Shown: positions 1-15,400, counted from the stretch's first letter. The stretch: 64,000 nt of DNA from Chrysomallon squamiferum (GCA_012295275.1 CM022679.1:16878342-16942341), one strand, 5' to 3'. Translations and numbers: made by a program. Notes: generated by a model from the sequence alone, not told the origin.

Positions 1-4
1 TTAC

Positions 5-2840
5 TTGATGTTAAAATGAGGAGGATCTCCAGGAACTATGACAGTCATCTGATCAAAGTAGCTGACTCTGCGTTCTTTGTTTACTTCCAGTCTAAATATA
101 TTTCTTGATCCTAACATTAAAAGTCTTGTGTTAATTGATAAGATGCTTTCTGCTGAGTTTATTCTGCCTCCTCCATGACCAAAACATCCATTTGTGGAAT
201 TCCATAGACTCTCATTTACAGGAATATTGATCAGATTGTTTTTAAAAGCATCAAAAGATTCCCCTTCTTGTCTGCAGTACCAGGTGTAAGTTAAGTTTGT
301 CCTGGACAAGTCACTGGTCAAGTCAGGATCATAACTTTGTGAAAATCCATCTAGAACTAACAGACTGTCATAACCGATAGATCTTGCCGAACCTCCAACT
401 ATTGTAGCCACCAGTGGGGTCTCTTCAATGGCTAGGTAGGTGAAGTCACTGTTATGGAGTCCAGGAACTGCTTTCATGGACACATTCAGAGTGATTTTGT
501 ATTCTCCAGGTGTAAATGAGCGAGGATAAAAGAGGATTTTGAATAGACCTGATGACACAGATTTGATTTGATAGGGTTTGAATTTGTAGTCCAAAACCTG
601 ACTGTCCATGTACATTTTTGAAATATTCCATACATAGTTAGCATCAGATGATATCTGACAATCAATGTCCACACTGCTTTCCAAAATAATCTTGTCTGAT
701 CTTAATTTTTTAATTGGCATATCAGTTTGCTGGCCACCTCCAGTGATATGAACTACTGGATAGTGGCAAGCAATGTCATTCACAACAGCTATTCCTGTTT
801 TGGTTCCCATTGAAACTATATTTGTTCCTGTTACGGAAACATAAAAAGTTTGATTTGTTTGATAAATATGTGTATGGGTCAAGACAGAAGCAGACGACCA
901 GGGTAGCAATACACTGTGGGACAAATCAAGTCCAATTTTACAGTGACTCTGTCCATATACAACAAGGGAAGAATTATCTCCCATGTTCCATGCATAACAA
1001 GCTAATGTCCCTGGGCGACTAAGATAGAGAGAAAATTTAATTTTTACATAGGCAGCAGCAGGACCATCATTTTCCAGTTTGTGCATCAACAAGGTTTGAT
1101 AACTGTTGAGAGTAAACTCTCTATAATCATAAAACAGTGCATTGGATGCATTAACAGAAATAATCTGGATGCCTTCAGTCTGAAATTTGTATTCAGTGAT
1201 ATATAGCTGTGTTGTAGTTGAACTGCTGTTTCCAAACTTCCAGTGAAATGTCAGTCCATTCCCAGAAACAACAGATGCTCTAAATATTAATGATCTTTCT
1301 AATGGGAAAATATCTTCATTCACTCCATATCCTGAATAAAGTTCATCACTGCTGTCAAGAACTTTATAGTTAACAGTTGTCTGAAGACCTTTGACCTCTT
1401 CCAAGATGCCAATCAAAATCTGTGACATGGAAGATGAGACATCATTGTAAACAGTCAGTTTGACTGGATAGAAACCAATGTCATCATATGCATGTCTGAC
1501 GCTTACATGTTTATTTACAACAAGAAGTTCTGAGAATGATCCAGTCAATGTATTGTTGTCACCATAGTCAACTATGAAACTGATATGGCTTCCAAATTTT
1601 AGCTCTAATTGGAACTGTATGGATTCTCCTATCACTGTGTACAGTTTGTCTGCGTTTATGTTTGGAGAAACAATTGCTGCTTGGATAACAAACACTGCTT
1701 GTAAATCCTGGTAACTGATTAGATTGGAGCAGTTCATGTCTAATCTGTGCCACCCAACATCACTGGAATTATTCCACACCATTGTAAACATCAAGCTGTT
1801 GTTTTTAGAGATCTCATCAGCGTAGACAACCTTCATGACATCACTGTCTATGATCACTGCTGTGCAGGTAACAAAGGTTGGAGGAGAGACGTCCTGTGAG
1901 TATGTCACATGAACTGATACCTGACCAGGTGGAACAGGAAGAGGATCTTCAACTTTAACTGAGAGATGTTTCACCTCATTGAGAACAGTCACATTTACTG
2001 GATCAGCATTGACAAAACTTATAACATTCATTGCTTTTACCCTTATACTATAATGTCCTGTTGACTTGTACTTATGCACTTTGGTAAACTGAGATGGTCC
2101 AGTTTTGTGGTTTATCAAATCAAAGGTACTGTTCAGTCCTTCCCCCATGTCAATAGTTAACTTAACATCAGAGCCTCTGGCTAAATACACTGACAGAACA
2201 AATGTTTGTAATGCTCTCAGTACTGATAAGCTTACAGAAACATTCAGTCTATCAATTTCTTCAGCTACAATAATATCTTTAGTTAGAGTTTTGGAGCTGA
2301 TTTTGTTTGAACAAGTAACTTTGAAAAGGTAATCTCCTAACTCATAACTATGTTGAATCATGGTGGTGTTATCAAGAGACAGAAAAGATATGTTGATTTT
2401 CTGAGTTTGGTCATCTCCAAATTGACAAAGACAAATCAAGTCAGTTAAAACATGGGATATATTGGAAACAGAAAGTGTAAATATTTTTGTAAATATATTA
2501 TCACTGTTTTGCACTGTCAGTAACAAATCTTGAATTGAATTTTGAACACAGATTTCTGTGTATGCACTAGCTGAACTAACAGCATTGAAAACTGTAACAT
2601 TTACAAAGTAGACATGTGCACTAAGATATGCATGTTGGAAGGAGATTGGTTCTAAAAATGCAATAGTGATGTTGTGTTTAGTTGTTGAAGTGGTTCCATC
2701 ACCATAGTCGATGTTGTAGGTGATGTGTGACCCCCTGGCTATCTGAAGAGTGAAAGTGATGATGTGAGCTGTTTGAAAACAGTTCTGAGTTGTGCTGAGT
2801 GAAACTCCAGATATGACATCTTGATTGTTTTCACTGATAG
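5..2840 (-). CDS. Exon 23: PKD-like repeats and start of REJ region
   Basis: 2,836-bp exon entered in phase 1 from acceptor TTTACAG at 2841. About six PKD-type modules are visible by their Y-G-D-G/F-G-D-x cores and distal H-x-Y...V-x-V-x-V/N-x-V-S strands: Y-G-D-G (near 2705), F-G-D-D, M-G-E-G, Y-G-D-N, F-G-N-S and M-G-D-N. The C-terminal third has [15 protein letters not shown] and [14 protein letters not shown], strongly like the REJ region of polycystin-1. Bases 4-1 read GTAA on the coding strand, so the apparent TAA stop is best read as a splice donor after A-T-C-A-A. Many N-x-S/T sites suit an extracellular segment. Confidence 0.85.
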
Positions 2841-2970
2841 CTGTAAATGATAAACACATCATAATGTTGATGAAAAAAATTATACTGAAAAATAGTAAAT
2901 AATTTAATTTGCAAGAAAATCAAATAAGTAAATAAAAATATTAGTAAGAAATATCTAAATAAATAAATAA

Positions 2971-3006
<36 letters not shown>

Positions 3007-5237
3007 AATAAATTAGAGGCAAAGATAATTTCCATCATAATTATTATTTTAAACAGTTTGAAATAATTAATGAAAATAATATGGCTAAGTAAAAGATGGT
3101 AAAATAACACATTTCTAAACATCTCCCCAGCAGCTTATAAAAAATGTTAAAATACTTTTTTGGCAATAAATTTGAAAGCTTGACATGCAGAAAGAAAGCA
3201 CTGATACAGATAGAGCAAGAAATATGCACAAAAAGAAAATAATAAGTACACATCAGCAGACTGACATGCACACAACACACACACAGACAGAAAAAAGAAA
3301 AGAAATAAATGAAAGATTTCACAGCAAACTGCAACATATTTACTTTTAATGTCTGAGAAAAACTAATTTTTCCATTTCATCCCCAAAGACTTTCAATAAC
3401 AAAGCAAGATTAAATCAAATATGGAAAGCAAATATTATAACTAAACAACCAGACATATTTGACATTTTGTATTTATCATATTTTGCCTTAAAACTCTTCA
3501 GGTATACAAACAGAGAGAGTATTACATACCTACGCATATAATACCAGGTGTTTCAGGTGAGTAGTCAGTATATTCAGGTTTACAAGTACAGGTGTATGTT
3601 CCTTCCAGGTTTGTACACTCAGCATATACAGAACAGTCATTCCATTCGGGATCAGAACACTCATCAATATCTGTACAAAACAACAAACAGAGCAGAACAA
3701 AAGTACTGTGAATTGAAAGGGAAAAATGACAACATTAAAATGATTTCAGCCAGAAATTAATAATTGTGAGGAAACATGCCATCATCACTTTATAGTTTAT
3801 TTTTAAGGATTTTTTTACCTATACTTTCTCTTAGCAGAGAGCTCATATCTCAGTTTTTGAAAACATCCAATTGCACAGTGATGGAGAAATGTTATTTAAT
3901 TTAATTTCAAATAATAAAATGGAGGTATGAGAACCAGAATGACCAGTTTTAATCCAAAATAAGAACTAGATCTGCATCATATCAAAATTACTAGCTAAAT
4001 GATTTAACTCAAGTGAATCTTATTTAACTGTACCCATGAACAGGCTTATGAGAATTACTTATACTTTTCATTATAAACTTTCATAATTTTTGCATCAGTC
4101 ATTTAAAAAAATACATCCTGTAGGTTAAACCATCCTAATATAAGCCTCTCAGTTACAGGCTGAAGTGCTGTGATCAATGAGCAGTAACATACCAGTTACA
4201 TATGTGTTGTTCAAATCAAGATAGACGTTCAGACTGGTGAAAGAGGAGTTGTTGTCAGATAGAATCTCTGTAGTAAGCTGTGAAGAACCATCAGTGTAGT
4301 TGATGTTCATAAACACAGTGACATCAACAACAACACTACCTGCTCGAAACTGCTGTACAACACAACCATACACCAGATTTTTAAATGATGCAGTCAGCAC
4401 TTCCATCATCTGAAATTAACATTAAATATATATATAATAGATTCATTTCTAATTTCAAATAATCAAGCAATTGAAAAGATGGAAAAAGATGTTGCGAGAT
4501 TTACTTTGATAAATTCAAGTATAACGTAATTATAATTTAGTGATTATATTTTAGATATTTACAAAGGAAACAGCTGACAATTAACTCTGCATGGAATAAA
4601 ATGTAAAACTTTCAAATTATTAGTTTGTGTAATTTTTGTTTTTGTTTATTTACCTTCTTAAATTTTGACAATAATTTTAACTGTATGCAACATGTGTACT
4701 CAGAATATAAAAAATAAACTGACAATAACTGTATAATAGAGTCAAAACATTAAACTGCAATGATTTTAATTTTTAATATACATAATTCAACCCAGAATAC
4801 CTAGCTTATAAATTTTTTTTATTTTAATGATTATAGTATTTATATATCCACAGGATCATAAATCACAAGATAATAATAATGTTAAAATATACACACAGCT
4901 AATGAAATGAGTGATGATAAACTGGTTGCCTTCAGTGACTGCAAATCATCATACTCAGATGAATAATTCATAAAATTATTTCCAGTTTTATACACAGAAA
5001 GTGAGGCATTGAATATTTTAGATTCTGGAAAAAAAGAGAACAGAAAAAAAAATACGTACAAATAATTAAAAATATATGTTTCTGATTATAGGAATGAATA
5101 TATTATGATGTGTTCTCACTGTTAAAATATAATCACTAATATTACCAGTTATTTACACTGTCTATTTATTATTTTATTTGCTTGCTTGTTTGTTCGTTTG
5201 TTTGTTTGTTTATTTATTTATTTATTTATTTATTCAT

Positions 5238-5269
<32 letters not shown>

Positions 5270-6369
5270 TTATTGTATTAATGCAATTTAAGAATTTTAC
5301 TTTAATATTTTGTTTTTATACAATACTAGTCATTTATAAATACATTTTTCTTATTTAAAAACACATTATAAAAAAATGGGGTTGTTGGAGGACTGGAACA
5401 AATTAATGGTATTTCAGTTAATTTCAGTTGGGAAAATTGATTTGATATATGAGCAAACTGAGTTACAAGCTTGGTCATGGAATGAATTAAACTCATAAGT
5501 GAAGGTACCATTGTATATATATATATATTTTTTTTTTTTCATTATTTTTTAAATAAAAAGATGAAAAAAACTGGGTATATTATTTTTCTGCTTACTGAGT
5601 TACTATCAAATGTTAAGAAACCAATAATATTAACATCTGAGTATTTGTATCTATAAAATATATATCTATTCACACCAACATACAGACAGATATCTACCTG
5701 TGCAAACAAGAGGCTGGGTGAGAAAATAACCTGTATTACAGTGACAGGCAAAACTGCCTGGTGAGTTGATGCAAACTGAATGATCAGAACACGGGGATGA
5801 TAAACATTCATCTTCATCTGAAATTAGAAAGAATATGCATATAAATATACACTGACAAATGCATAGATACATTATGCATATTTATAAAAGTATACAAAAA
5901 CATATATATGTGTGTGTGTTACTCTCTATAAATGAGTACAAAATATTTTTAGTAATTTGCTTAGGTTATAACAAAACAACTAATAAAGTAATCAATTAAA
6001 AAATATGATAAATAACTTGTTCAGTTAGTTGTTTTTACCACAGTTTTCAATATTAGTATTGTTGTTGTTGTTGTCATTTACTATTTTTATTACAAGGTAT
6101 CACAATCCAGTGAGAGTACTACTTGCGAGAGGGTTACCTGTGCAGGTTCCAGCACTGAGTACAAAGCCAGACTGACACTGACAGATGTAACTGCCTGGTG
6201 TGTTGGTACACAGCGAGTTCTCTCCACACACATTGTCTACACACTCGTTGTAATCTGAAACATTAAATGTGTGATCTGAATTTACAGAAAAAAAAAGTGT
6301 ATTAAAATAAATAAATAAATAAATAATATCTATCCACCAACTTACTTCCATTCTTGTCTATCTGTCTGT

Positions 6370-6401
<32 letters not shown>

Positions 6402-9400
6402 TTGTATGTGAGTGTGTGCCTCCAAATTTGAACCAAGTAATAAAAATAAATAATAATTATATTCTGGTCATAGAGTTATAATGGTTTTTGGATTCAGTAT
6501 AAGTGTTATTGTCATTCACTGCTACATAGCACTTTTATTTTCCTTTTTAATATTATAATTTTTACACTGTTTAGATATTTGTAAAACACAGACCTTGACA
6601 TGTTCCTGTGATGTTTGTGTACCCAGTCAAACAGTGACAGGTGAAAGTCCCCGCCCTGTTCACACACCCCGCACTATCACCGCAGGGTTCTTCAACACAC
6701 TCGTCTACATCTGAAAACCATCAAAGTTATTATCTGTTTCATTTAGCTAAAGTCCTGGCAAAAGTTTTCATTAGTAACAAATGGTCATCTTCATGCCCCT
6801 TCCTATATAAAAGTACATGCCAATGTTTAGGATAATACACTGGGTGCAATGGAAATTAACACAGCTGAGGAACTGAGGAGGAATACTGCTCTGACCTGTT
6901 ATAACTGAGGTTAATACTCTAACAACTAAACTAAACACAGATCCAGTTTGAAACACCACTCAAACACAACTAATTAAAATACCAAATAAACAAAAATAAA
7001 ATATTACATTCATTTTAAATCGAAATATATTATGAAGTATTCCAACTATTCCAGCCATTCCAACAAACTATTTTGGCTTTCTTTTCACAACATTTAATAA
7101 ACAAATATATAATGTATATGTATATTTGTATGTATTTGTATTTTTTCTATGTTGACAGTAAAGAGATTACCTATACAGACACCATCATACTGCACAAAGC
7201 CGGTGTAACATGTACAGAGGTAACTTCCACCAGTATTGTTACACTGCGAGTTCTGTGGACACACTTCTTCAAGGCATTCATTTATGTCTGATTTAGAAAA
7301 CAAAATATTTTTGTTAGAAAATGTATGTAGTTTTCTGTTTGTAATTTATTGACTCATGGGTGCAGGTAAGGCAACTGTTCCAGATTCAGAAAAAATAATG
7401 TGGACAATTTGGGCAAAGCCAGAAGAAATTTGTACTTGTGTTTTTACTTGAATAGCTTTGGATACATCAATTCATCTGCCCCTAAACTATAGAGTTTCCC
7501 ATTTACAGCTCTTAATAACAGCAAGTACTCTCTTTCTTTACTGAAAAACAATGAAATAGTGAGAGAACCACAAATACATCTGATTGATATAGGATTAATA
7601 ATAACATATTATTAAAAGAAGATTCATGAATGTTTGTTACTAACACAAGATTTCTGAATATATATTCTAACACAAAAATTTCTGATTATCCATTACTAAT
7701 ACAAATGATTTCTGATTATACATTACTAATACAGAATTTGTGGTTATATATTAACTGTACAGTAAATGATAATAAAAAAATTATTAAAAAAACAAAGCAC
7801 TGCTAAATATTACCTATGCATGATTCTTGGTTTTTCTCATACCCGGCTAAACAAGTACAGGAAAAACTTCCATCACTGTTAGTGCAGACAGAAAATGGAG
7901 GACATGGGTTCAAATCACATTCATTGACATCTGAATAAAAATAATTGTAACATGTAATTATAATAACAGTTCTAGAATTTTTCACTTTTTCTTTTTTTCA
8001 TAAACTTTATTTGTTGTTTCAAAAATCAACAATTATTTTTGAAATTTTGCCAAAAGTCAACAAATATTAATTTGAAGAAAACTGATGATGGTAAAAACAT
8101 TTTAGTTTAAAAATTTTGAAGATTTCTTTATAAAATAAAGCAGACTTTCAGTATTATAGAGCAAAAACAAGTTTTCCTTTCAAATCATCAACACTTAAAT
8201 GCCTGTTGCTTTAGTTTCATTTTGAAACAATCAACAATTTACTAAAGTCTTCTTCTAAACTAAACCTGAATATCTAATTACTCATCTACATTCTCTAACT
8301 GAAACTCCTGCTCTATTATATCATGTTTTTTGTGAGTACAGTACAATGCATGGGTATTATCTAACTGACAGTCAAAAAGTTTTTCCATTACATTATGACA
8401 CAAAAAATTTAAATTGTTATAAACTTACCTTTACACAGACCATTAGTTTCAATATAGCCAGCTACACAGGAACAACTGTAGTTTCCTTGAGTGTTCAGAC
8501 ATTCTGAATGGGCAGGACACTTGTCAATCAAACATTCATTAACATCTGTCAAACAAAATATGTCAAACAAAATATGCATTATGTTAATTCTTAAAAATAC
8601 CTTAATCTACATTTTCTTTATTAAATAGATATTCATTTTTAAATTAATTTTACCTGAGCAATATCATAAAGAACATTTTTATTCTTAGAATTTTATTGCA
8701 TATGTGTAAAATACAAACAACCATACATACATACATCTAATTAAACATCTGTATATTTGTATATCTCTCTGTATGTTTACATGTTTGTGTGTGTATTTCT
8801 TTAAGTACATTCCAGTGTTGATACGTAATTCAAGGGTGTGGTATATGATATCAACCTTCACAAGCTGCCTGGTTCTCTGTAAATCCAGACAAACAGGAAC
8901 AGTAGTAAGTTCCTGCTGTGTTAACACAGACAGCATTCAGCTGACACGGACTGCTGCCACACTCATCTATATCTGAAAACAACAACAATCAAACTAATAC
9001 ATTAATAAAATTAACTAATGGAACTTTACAAACAAGTAAATTAATATGTGTGTACATGTGTGTGTATGTGTGCTCGTGTATGGGTTGCTGTGATGTGAGA
9101 TGTGTGACTGTTGAGTGCATGAGATATTGTGTTGTGTGTGAATGTGTTTGTGTGTATGTGTGTGTTTCTGTGAATATAAACATCTATAATGGGAATTTTC
9201 TCAAAGCTGAAAATTGATCAAGGAACAAACTTGCCTTTACATCCTTCAACATGTTCAAGAAATCCTGGTTTGCAGCTGCAACTGTAACTTCCCTCTGTGT
9301 TGATGCAGTCAGAATACTGTGGACATGGAGCTCTTTCACATTCATTTATATCTTAAAATATAAAATGTCACACAGACATCACATGCTTTTAAAATATATT

Positions 9401-12400
9401 AATTCACAAATAAATTATAAATGCTTAGAACTTTCATTATATATGTTTTACTACAAATCAGCTTATAATTAATGAGTAACTGGAGTATAAATGAACTTAA
9501 GAATTGTATTTTGAGGCTAAAAAACATATTTTTCCCTCACAAGAAAAGGTGTAATTTAATAGCGACTCAGCACAACTGGATATACAAGAAAGATGGGAAA
9601 ATGTCAACACCATGATTTATCTTGGCTTTATTATTTGATAAAATATAAAAGGTTAGTTTTCAGTGAACAAATCTGTTTATTATATCAACAGTCTGCAGTT
9701 ACCTTGGCACAATGAATTCACCATTTTAAAACCTGTAATACATTGACAAATGAAGGATTCCAATGTCCTGTTACAAACAGAATTATGTGGACATGGGTCC
9801 AGACTGCATGGATCTGGAAATAAAATAAAAAATCATAGATTTATTTGAGAAAAAAACAAATGAAATAAAACCAGTTCACTGTGCATTGCATTATAGGATT
9901 ATGTAATGTGTCAATATATAATTAATGATAAAATAAATGTAATATGTAAAATGCCCCCCCACAAAAAAAACCCCACAACATTAAATCTAAAATGTCTCTG
10001 TAGTAACATTTATATTAAAGAAATCTAACATCAATAAATACAAGAACATTATTAACAAACTTATTACTAAATTAAGTTAATAATAATTCTGATTGATTTG
10101 GTAACTCTTTAGAGACAATATAATTGTATATCAGAAAATCACAATAACCTAATTTATCTAAATATTTCATACCTTCATAAACTGAAGACATCTCAACCAC
10201 AGATAAAAGTGTAGATGTTATTTCTATGTTTAAGGATGACACAGACGATTCATGAACACACATGTAGCTGCTGTTGTAACTGTTAACACTACAAGCTACT
10301 GATACACTGGACTCAAGTTGTAACATCTCACTGGACACTGACACAGTATTAAAACTATTAACAGAAATCATTTCTGTCAACAGACTTCCAGTAGAAGAGA
10401 AATCCGCAGTGTTTAAACTGATGGTCTTTGATGTTCCATAAGAAGGTAGCAGATGCTGATCTGATGTGGACACACGTGAAGCTGAGTTTATTTCAAAAAT
10501 TCCTGGGATCTGTGAATAAATGAGTTCCTGACTGCTACTGCTGTACAAAATAGAAGTATCCACAACACTTTTGTTGACTTGAAGGTTACTGATGTCAGCA
10601 GTTCTTGTTGAAAGATTTATTTCTGATGACATAATTGGTACTGAAGTGTAAGTGGTCTCCACTGATAATGACAAAGTTTGGTTAACATCATACTGTGAAA
10701 GTGATGATGCCTGTGACTGATGTATAGATTTTAAGGTTCCAGATTCTGAAAATCTCTCTAAACTGTAAACTGAAGATTCATTTAGTGACTGGGAACCTGG
10801 ATATTCTATTAGTGACAGTTTCTGTGACTGGTAGGCTGAAGATTCTGTTAGTGTCAGTGTCTGTGACGGGTAACCTTTAGATTCTATTAGTGACAGTGTT
10901 TGTGACTGGTAGGTTGGAGATTCTGATAGTGACACTGTCTGTGACTGGTAGGTTGGAGATTCTGTCAGTGACAAAGTCTGTGACTGGTAAGCTGGAGATT
11001 CTATTAGTGAAACTGTCTGTGACTGGTATGTTTTAGATTCTGTTAGTGACAGTGTCTGTGACTGGTAGGTTGGAGATTCCATTAGTGAAACTGTCTGTGA
11101 CTGGTAGGTTGGAGATTCTGTTAGTGACAGTGTCTGTGACTGGTAGGCTGGAGATTCTGTTAGTGACAAAGTCTGTGACTGGTAGGCTGGAGATTCTATT
11201 AGTGACAGTGTCTGTGACTGGTAGGCTGGAGATTCTGTTAGTGACAGTGTCTGTGACTGGTAGGCTGGAGATTCTGTTAGTGACAGTGTCTGTGACTGGT
11301 AGGCTGGAGATTCTGTTAGTGACAGTGTCTGTGACTGGTAGGCTGGAGATTCTGTTAGTGACAAAGTCTGTGACTGGTAGGCTGCAGATTCTATTAGTGA
11401 CACTGTCTGTGACTGGTAGGCTGGAAATTCTGTTAGTGACAAAGTCTGTGACTGGTAACCTGGAGATTCTATTAGTGACAAAGTCTGTGACTGGTAGGTT
11501 GGAGATTCTGTTAGTGACAGTGTCTGTGACTGGTAACCTGGAGATTCTATTAGTGACAAAGTCTGGGACTGGTAGGCTGGAGATTCTGTTAGTGACAGGG
11601 CCTGTGACTGGTAACCTGGAGATTCTATTAGTGACAGTGTCTGTGACTGATAGGCTGGAGATTCTGTTAGTGACACTGTCTGTGACTGATAGGCTGGAGA
11701 TTCTGTTAGTGACACTGTCTGTGACTGGTAGGCTGGAGATTCTGTTAGTGACAAAGTCTGTGACTGGTAGGATGGAGATTCTATTAGTGACAGTGTCTGG
11801 GACTGGTAGGCTGGAGATTCTGTTAGTGACAAAGTCTGTGACTGGTAAACTGGAGAATCTATTAGTGACAGTGTCTGTGGCTGATAGGTTGGAGATTCTA
11901 TTAGTGACAAAATCTGTGACTGGTAACCTGGAGAGTCTATTAGTGACAGTGTCTGTGACTGGTAGGTTGGAGATTCTATTAGTGACACTGTCTGTGACTG
12001 GTAGGCTGGAGATTCTATTAGTGACAGTGTCTGTGACTGGTAGGCTGCATATTCTATTAGTGACACTGTCTGTGACTGGTAGGCTGGAGATTCTGTTAGT
12101 GACAAAGTCTGTGACTGGTAACCTGGAGATTCTATTAGTGACAAAGTCTGTGACTGGTAGGTTGGAGATTCTGTTAGTGACAGTGTCTGTGACTGGTAAC
12201 CTGGAGATTCTATTAGTGACAAAGTCTGGGACTGGTAGGCTGGAGATTCTGTTAGTGACAGGGCCTGTGACTGGTAACCTGGAGATTCTATTAGTGACGG
12301 TGTCTGTGACTGATAGGTTGGAGATTCTATTAGTGACAAAGTCTGTGACTGGTAACCTGGAGAGTCTATTAGTGACAAAGTCTGGGACTGGTAGGCTGGA

Positions 12401-15400
12401 GATTCTGTTAGTGACAGGGCCTGTGACTGGTAACCTGGAGATTCTATTAGTGACAGTGTCTGTGACTGATAGGCTGGAGATTCTGTTAGTGACACTGTCT
12501 GTGACTGGTATTTTTTAGATTCTGGTAGTGACACTGTCTGTGACTGGAAGCTTGGAGATTCTATTAGTGAAACTGTCTGTGACTGGTAGGCTGGAGATTC
12601 TGTTAGTGACAAAGTCTGTGACTGGTAGGTTGGAGATTCTATTAGTGACAGTGTCTGGGACTGGTAGGCTGGAGATTCTGTTAGTGACAAAGTCTGTGAC
12701 TGGTAAACTGGAGAGTCTATTAGTGACAAGTGTCTGTGACTGGTAGGCTGGAGATTCTGTTAGTGACAAAGTCTGTGACAGGTTACCTGGAGATTCTGTT
12801 AGTGACAATGTCTGTGACTGGTAGGCTGGAAATTCTGTTAGTGACAAAGTCTGTGACAGGTAACCTGGAGATTCTATTAGTGACAGTGTCTGTGACTGGT
12901 AGGCTGGAGATTCTGTTAGTGACAAAGTCTGTGACTGGTAACCTGGAGATTCTGTTAGTGACAGTGTCTGTGACTGGTAAACTGGAGATTCTATTAGTGA
13001 CAGTGTCTGTGACTGATAGGTTGGAGATTCTGTTAGTGACAAAGTCTGTGACTGGTAGGCTGGAGATTCTGTTAGTGACAGTGTCTGTGACTGGTAGGCT
13101 GGAGATTCTGTTAGTGACACTGTCTGTGACTGGTAACCTGGAGATTCTGTTAGTGACAAAGTCTGTGACTGGTAGGTTGGAGATTCTATTAGTGACAGTG
13201 TCTGTGACTGGTAGGCTTGAGATTCTGTTAGTGACAAGGTCTGTGACTGGTAAACTGGAGATTCTATTAGTGACAGTGTCTGTGACTGATAGGTTGGAGA
13301 TTCTGTTAGTGACAAAGTCTGTGACTGGTAGGCTGGAGATTCTGTTAGTGACAGTGTCTGTGACTGGTAGGCTGGAGATTCTGTTAGTGACAGGGCCTGT
13401 GACTGGTAACCTGGAGATTCTATTAGTGACAGTGTCTGTGACTGATAGGCTGGAGATTCTGTTAGTGACAGTGTCTGTGACTGGTAGGCTGGAGATTCTG
13501 TTAGTGACAAGGTCTGTGACTGGTAGGCTGGAGATTCTGTTAGTGACAAGGTCAGTGACTGGTATGTTTTAGATTCTGTTAGTGACAGTGTCTGTGACTG
13601 GTAGGTTGGAGATTCTGTTAGTGACAGTGTCTGTGACTGATAGGCTCGAGATTCTGTTAGTGACAGTGTCTGTGACTGGTAGGTTGGAGATTCTGTTAGT
13701 GACAGTGTCTGTGACTGGTAGGCTGGAGATTCTGTTAGTGACAGTGTCTGTGACTGGTAACCTGGAGATTCTGTTAATGACAGTGTCTGTGACTGGTAAA
13801 CTGGAGATTCTATTAGTGACAGTGTCTGTGACTGATAGGTTGGAGATTCTGTTAGTGACAAAGTCTGTGACTGGTAGGCTGGAGATTCTGTTAGTGACAG
13901 TGTCTGTGACTGGTAGGCTGGAGATTCTGTTAGTGACACTGTCTGTGACTGGTAGGTTGGAGATTCTATTAGTGACAGTGTATGTGACTGGTAGGCTGGA
14001 GATTCTGTTAGTGACAGTGTCTGTGACTGGTAACCTGGAGATTCTGTTAGTGACAGTGTCTGTGACTGGTAGGCTGGAGATTCTTTTAGTGACAAAGTCT
14101 GTGATTGGTAACCTGGAGAGTCTATTAGTGACAGTGTACGTGACTGGTAACTTGGAGATTCTGTTAGTGACAAAGTCTGTGACTGGTGACCTGGAGATTC
14201 TATTAGTGACAGTGTCTGTGACTGGTAGGCTGGAGATTCTGTTAGTGACAAAGTCTGTGACTGGTAAGCCAGAGATTCTGATAGTGACAGTGTCTGTGAC
14301 TGGTAGGCTGGAGATTCTGTTAGTGACAGTGTCTGTGACTGGTAGGCTGGAGATTCTGTTAGTGACAAAGTCTGTGACTGGTAAGCCAGAGATTCTGATA
14401 GTGACACTGTCTGTGACTGGTAGGCTGGAGATTCTGTTAGTGACAGTGTCTGTGACTGGTAACCTGGAGATTCTGTTAGTGACAGTGTCTGTGACTGATA
14501 ACCTGCAGATTCTGTTAGTGACAGTGTCTGTGACTGGTAACCTGGAGATTCTGTTAGTGACAGTGTCTGTGACAAAGATTCTGATGTGACTGGTGACCTG
14601 GAGATTCTATTAGTGACAGTGTCTGTGACTGGTAGGCTGGAGATTCTGTTAGTGACAAAGTCTGTGACTGGTAAGCCAGAGATTCTGTTAGTGACAGTGT
14701 CTGTGACTGGTAGGCTGGAGATTCTGTTAGTGACACTGTCTGTGACTGTGATTCTGATAGTGAAACTGTCTGTGACTGGTAGGCTGGAGATTCTGTTAGT
14801 GACAAAGTCTGTGACTGGTAAGCCAGAGATTCTGTTAGTGACAGTGTCTGTGACTGGTAAGCCAGAGATTCTGTTAGTGACACTGTCTGTGACTGGTAAG
14901 CCAGAGATTCTGATAGTGAAACTGTCTGTGACTGGTAGGCTGGAGATTCTGTTAGTGACAGTGTCTGTGACTGGTAGGCTGGAGATTCTTTTATTGACAA
15001 AGTCTGTGACTGGTAGGCTGGAGATTCTGTTATTGAGATAGTCTGTGACTGGTAGGCTGGAGATTCTGTTATTGACAAAGTCTGTGACTGGTAGGCTGGA
15101 GATTCTTTTATTGACAAAGTCTGTGACTGGTAGGCTGGAGATTCTGTTATTGACAAAGTCTGTGACTGGTAGGCTGGAGATTCTTTTATTGACAAAGTCT
15201 GTGACTGGTAAGCCAGAGATTCTGATAGTGACAGTATCTGTGAATGATAAGCAGGTGCTTCTAGTTGTGACATTGTCCGTAAAGGGTAAGTAGAAGGTTC
15301 CGACTGTGAAAGTGTATATGTTTGATAAATGCTAGATTCTGGTAGTGACTCTGTTTGTGGCTGGTATGTTTTAGACTCTGGTAGTGACACTGTTTGTGAC

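Noticed and set aside
2831-3337. Minus-strand Ile/Leu/Phe/Tyr-rich frames between EGF10 and the PKD exon
   Set aside because: Intron sequence made of TTTA/AAAT repeats; the PKD exon acceptor at 2841 and EGF10 donor at 3530 bound it.
11046-15293. Plus-strand frames of V-T-G-R-L-E-I-L-L repeats
   Set aside because: By-product of the 39-bp minisatellite. The minus frame connects to flanking exons with proper phases; the plus frames connect to nothing.
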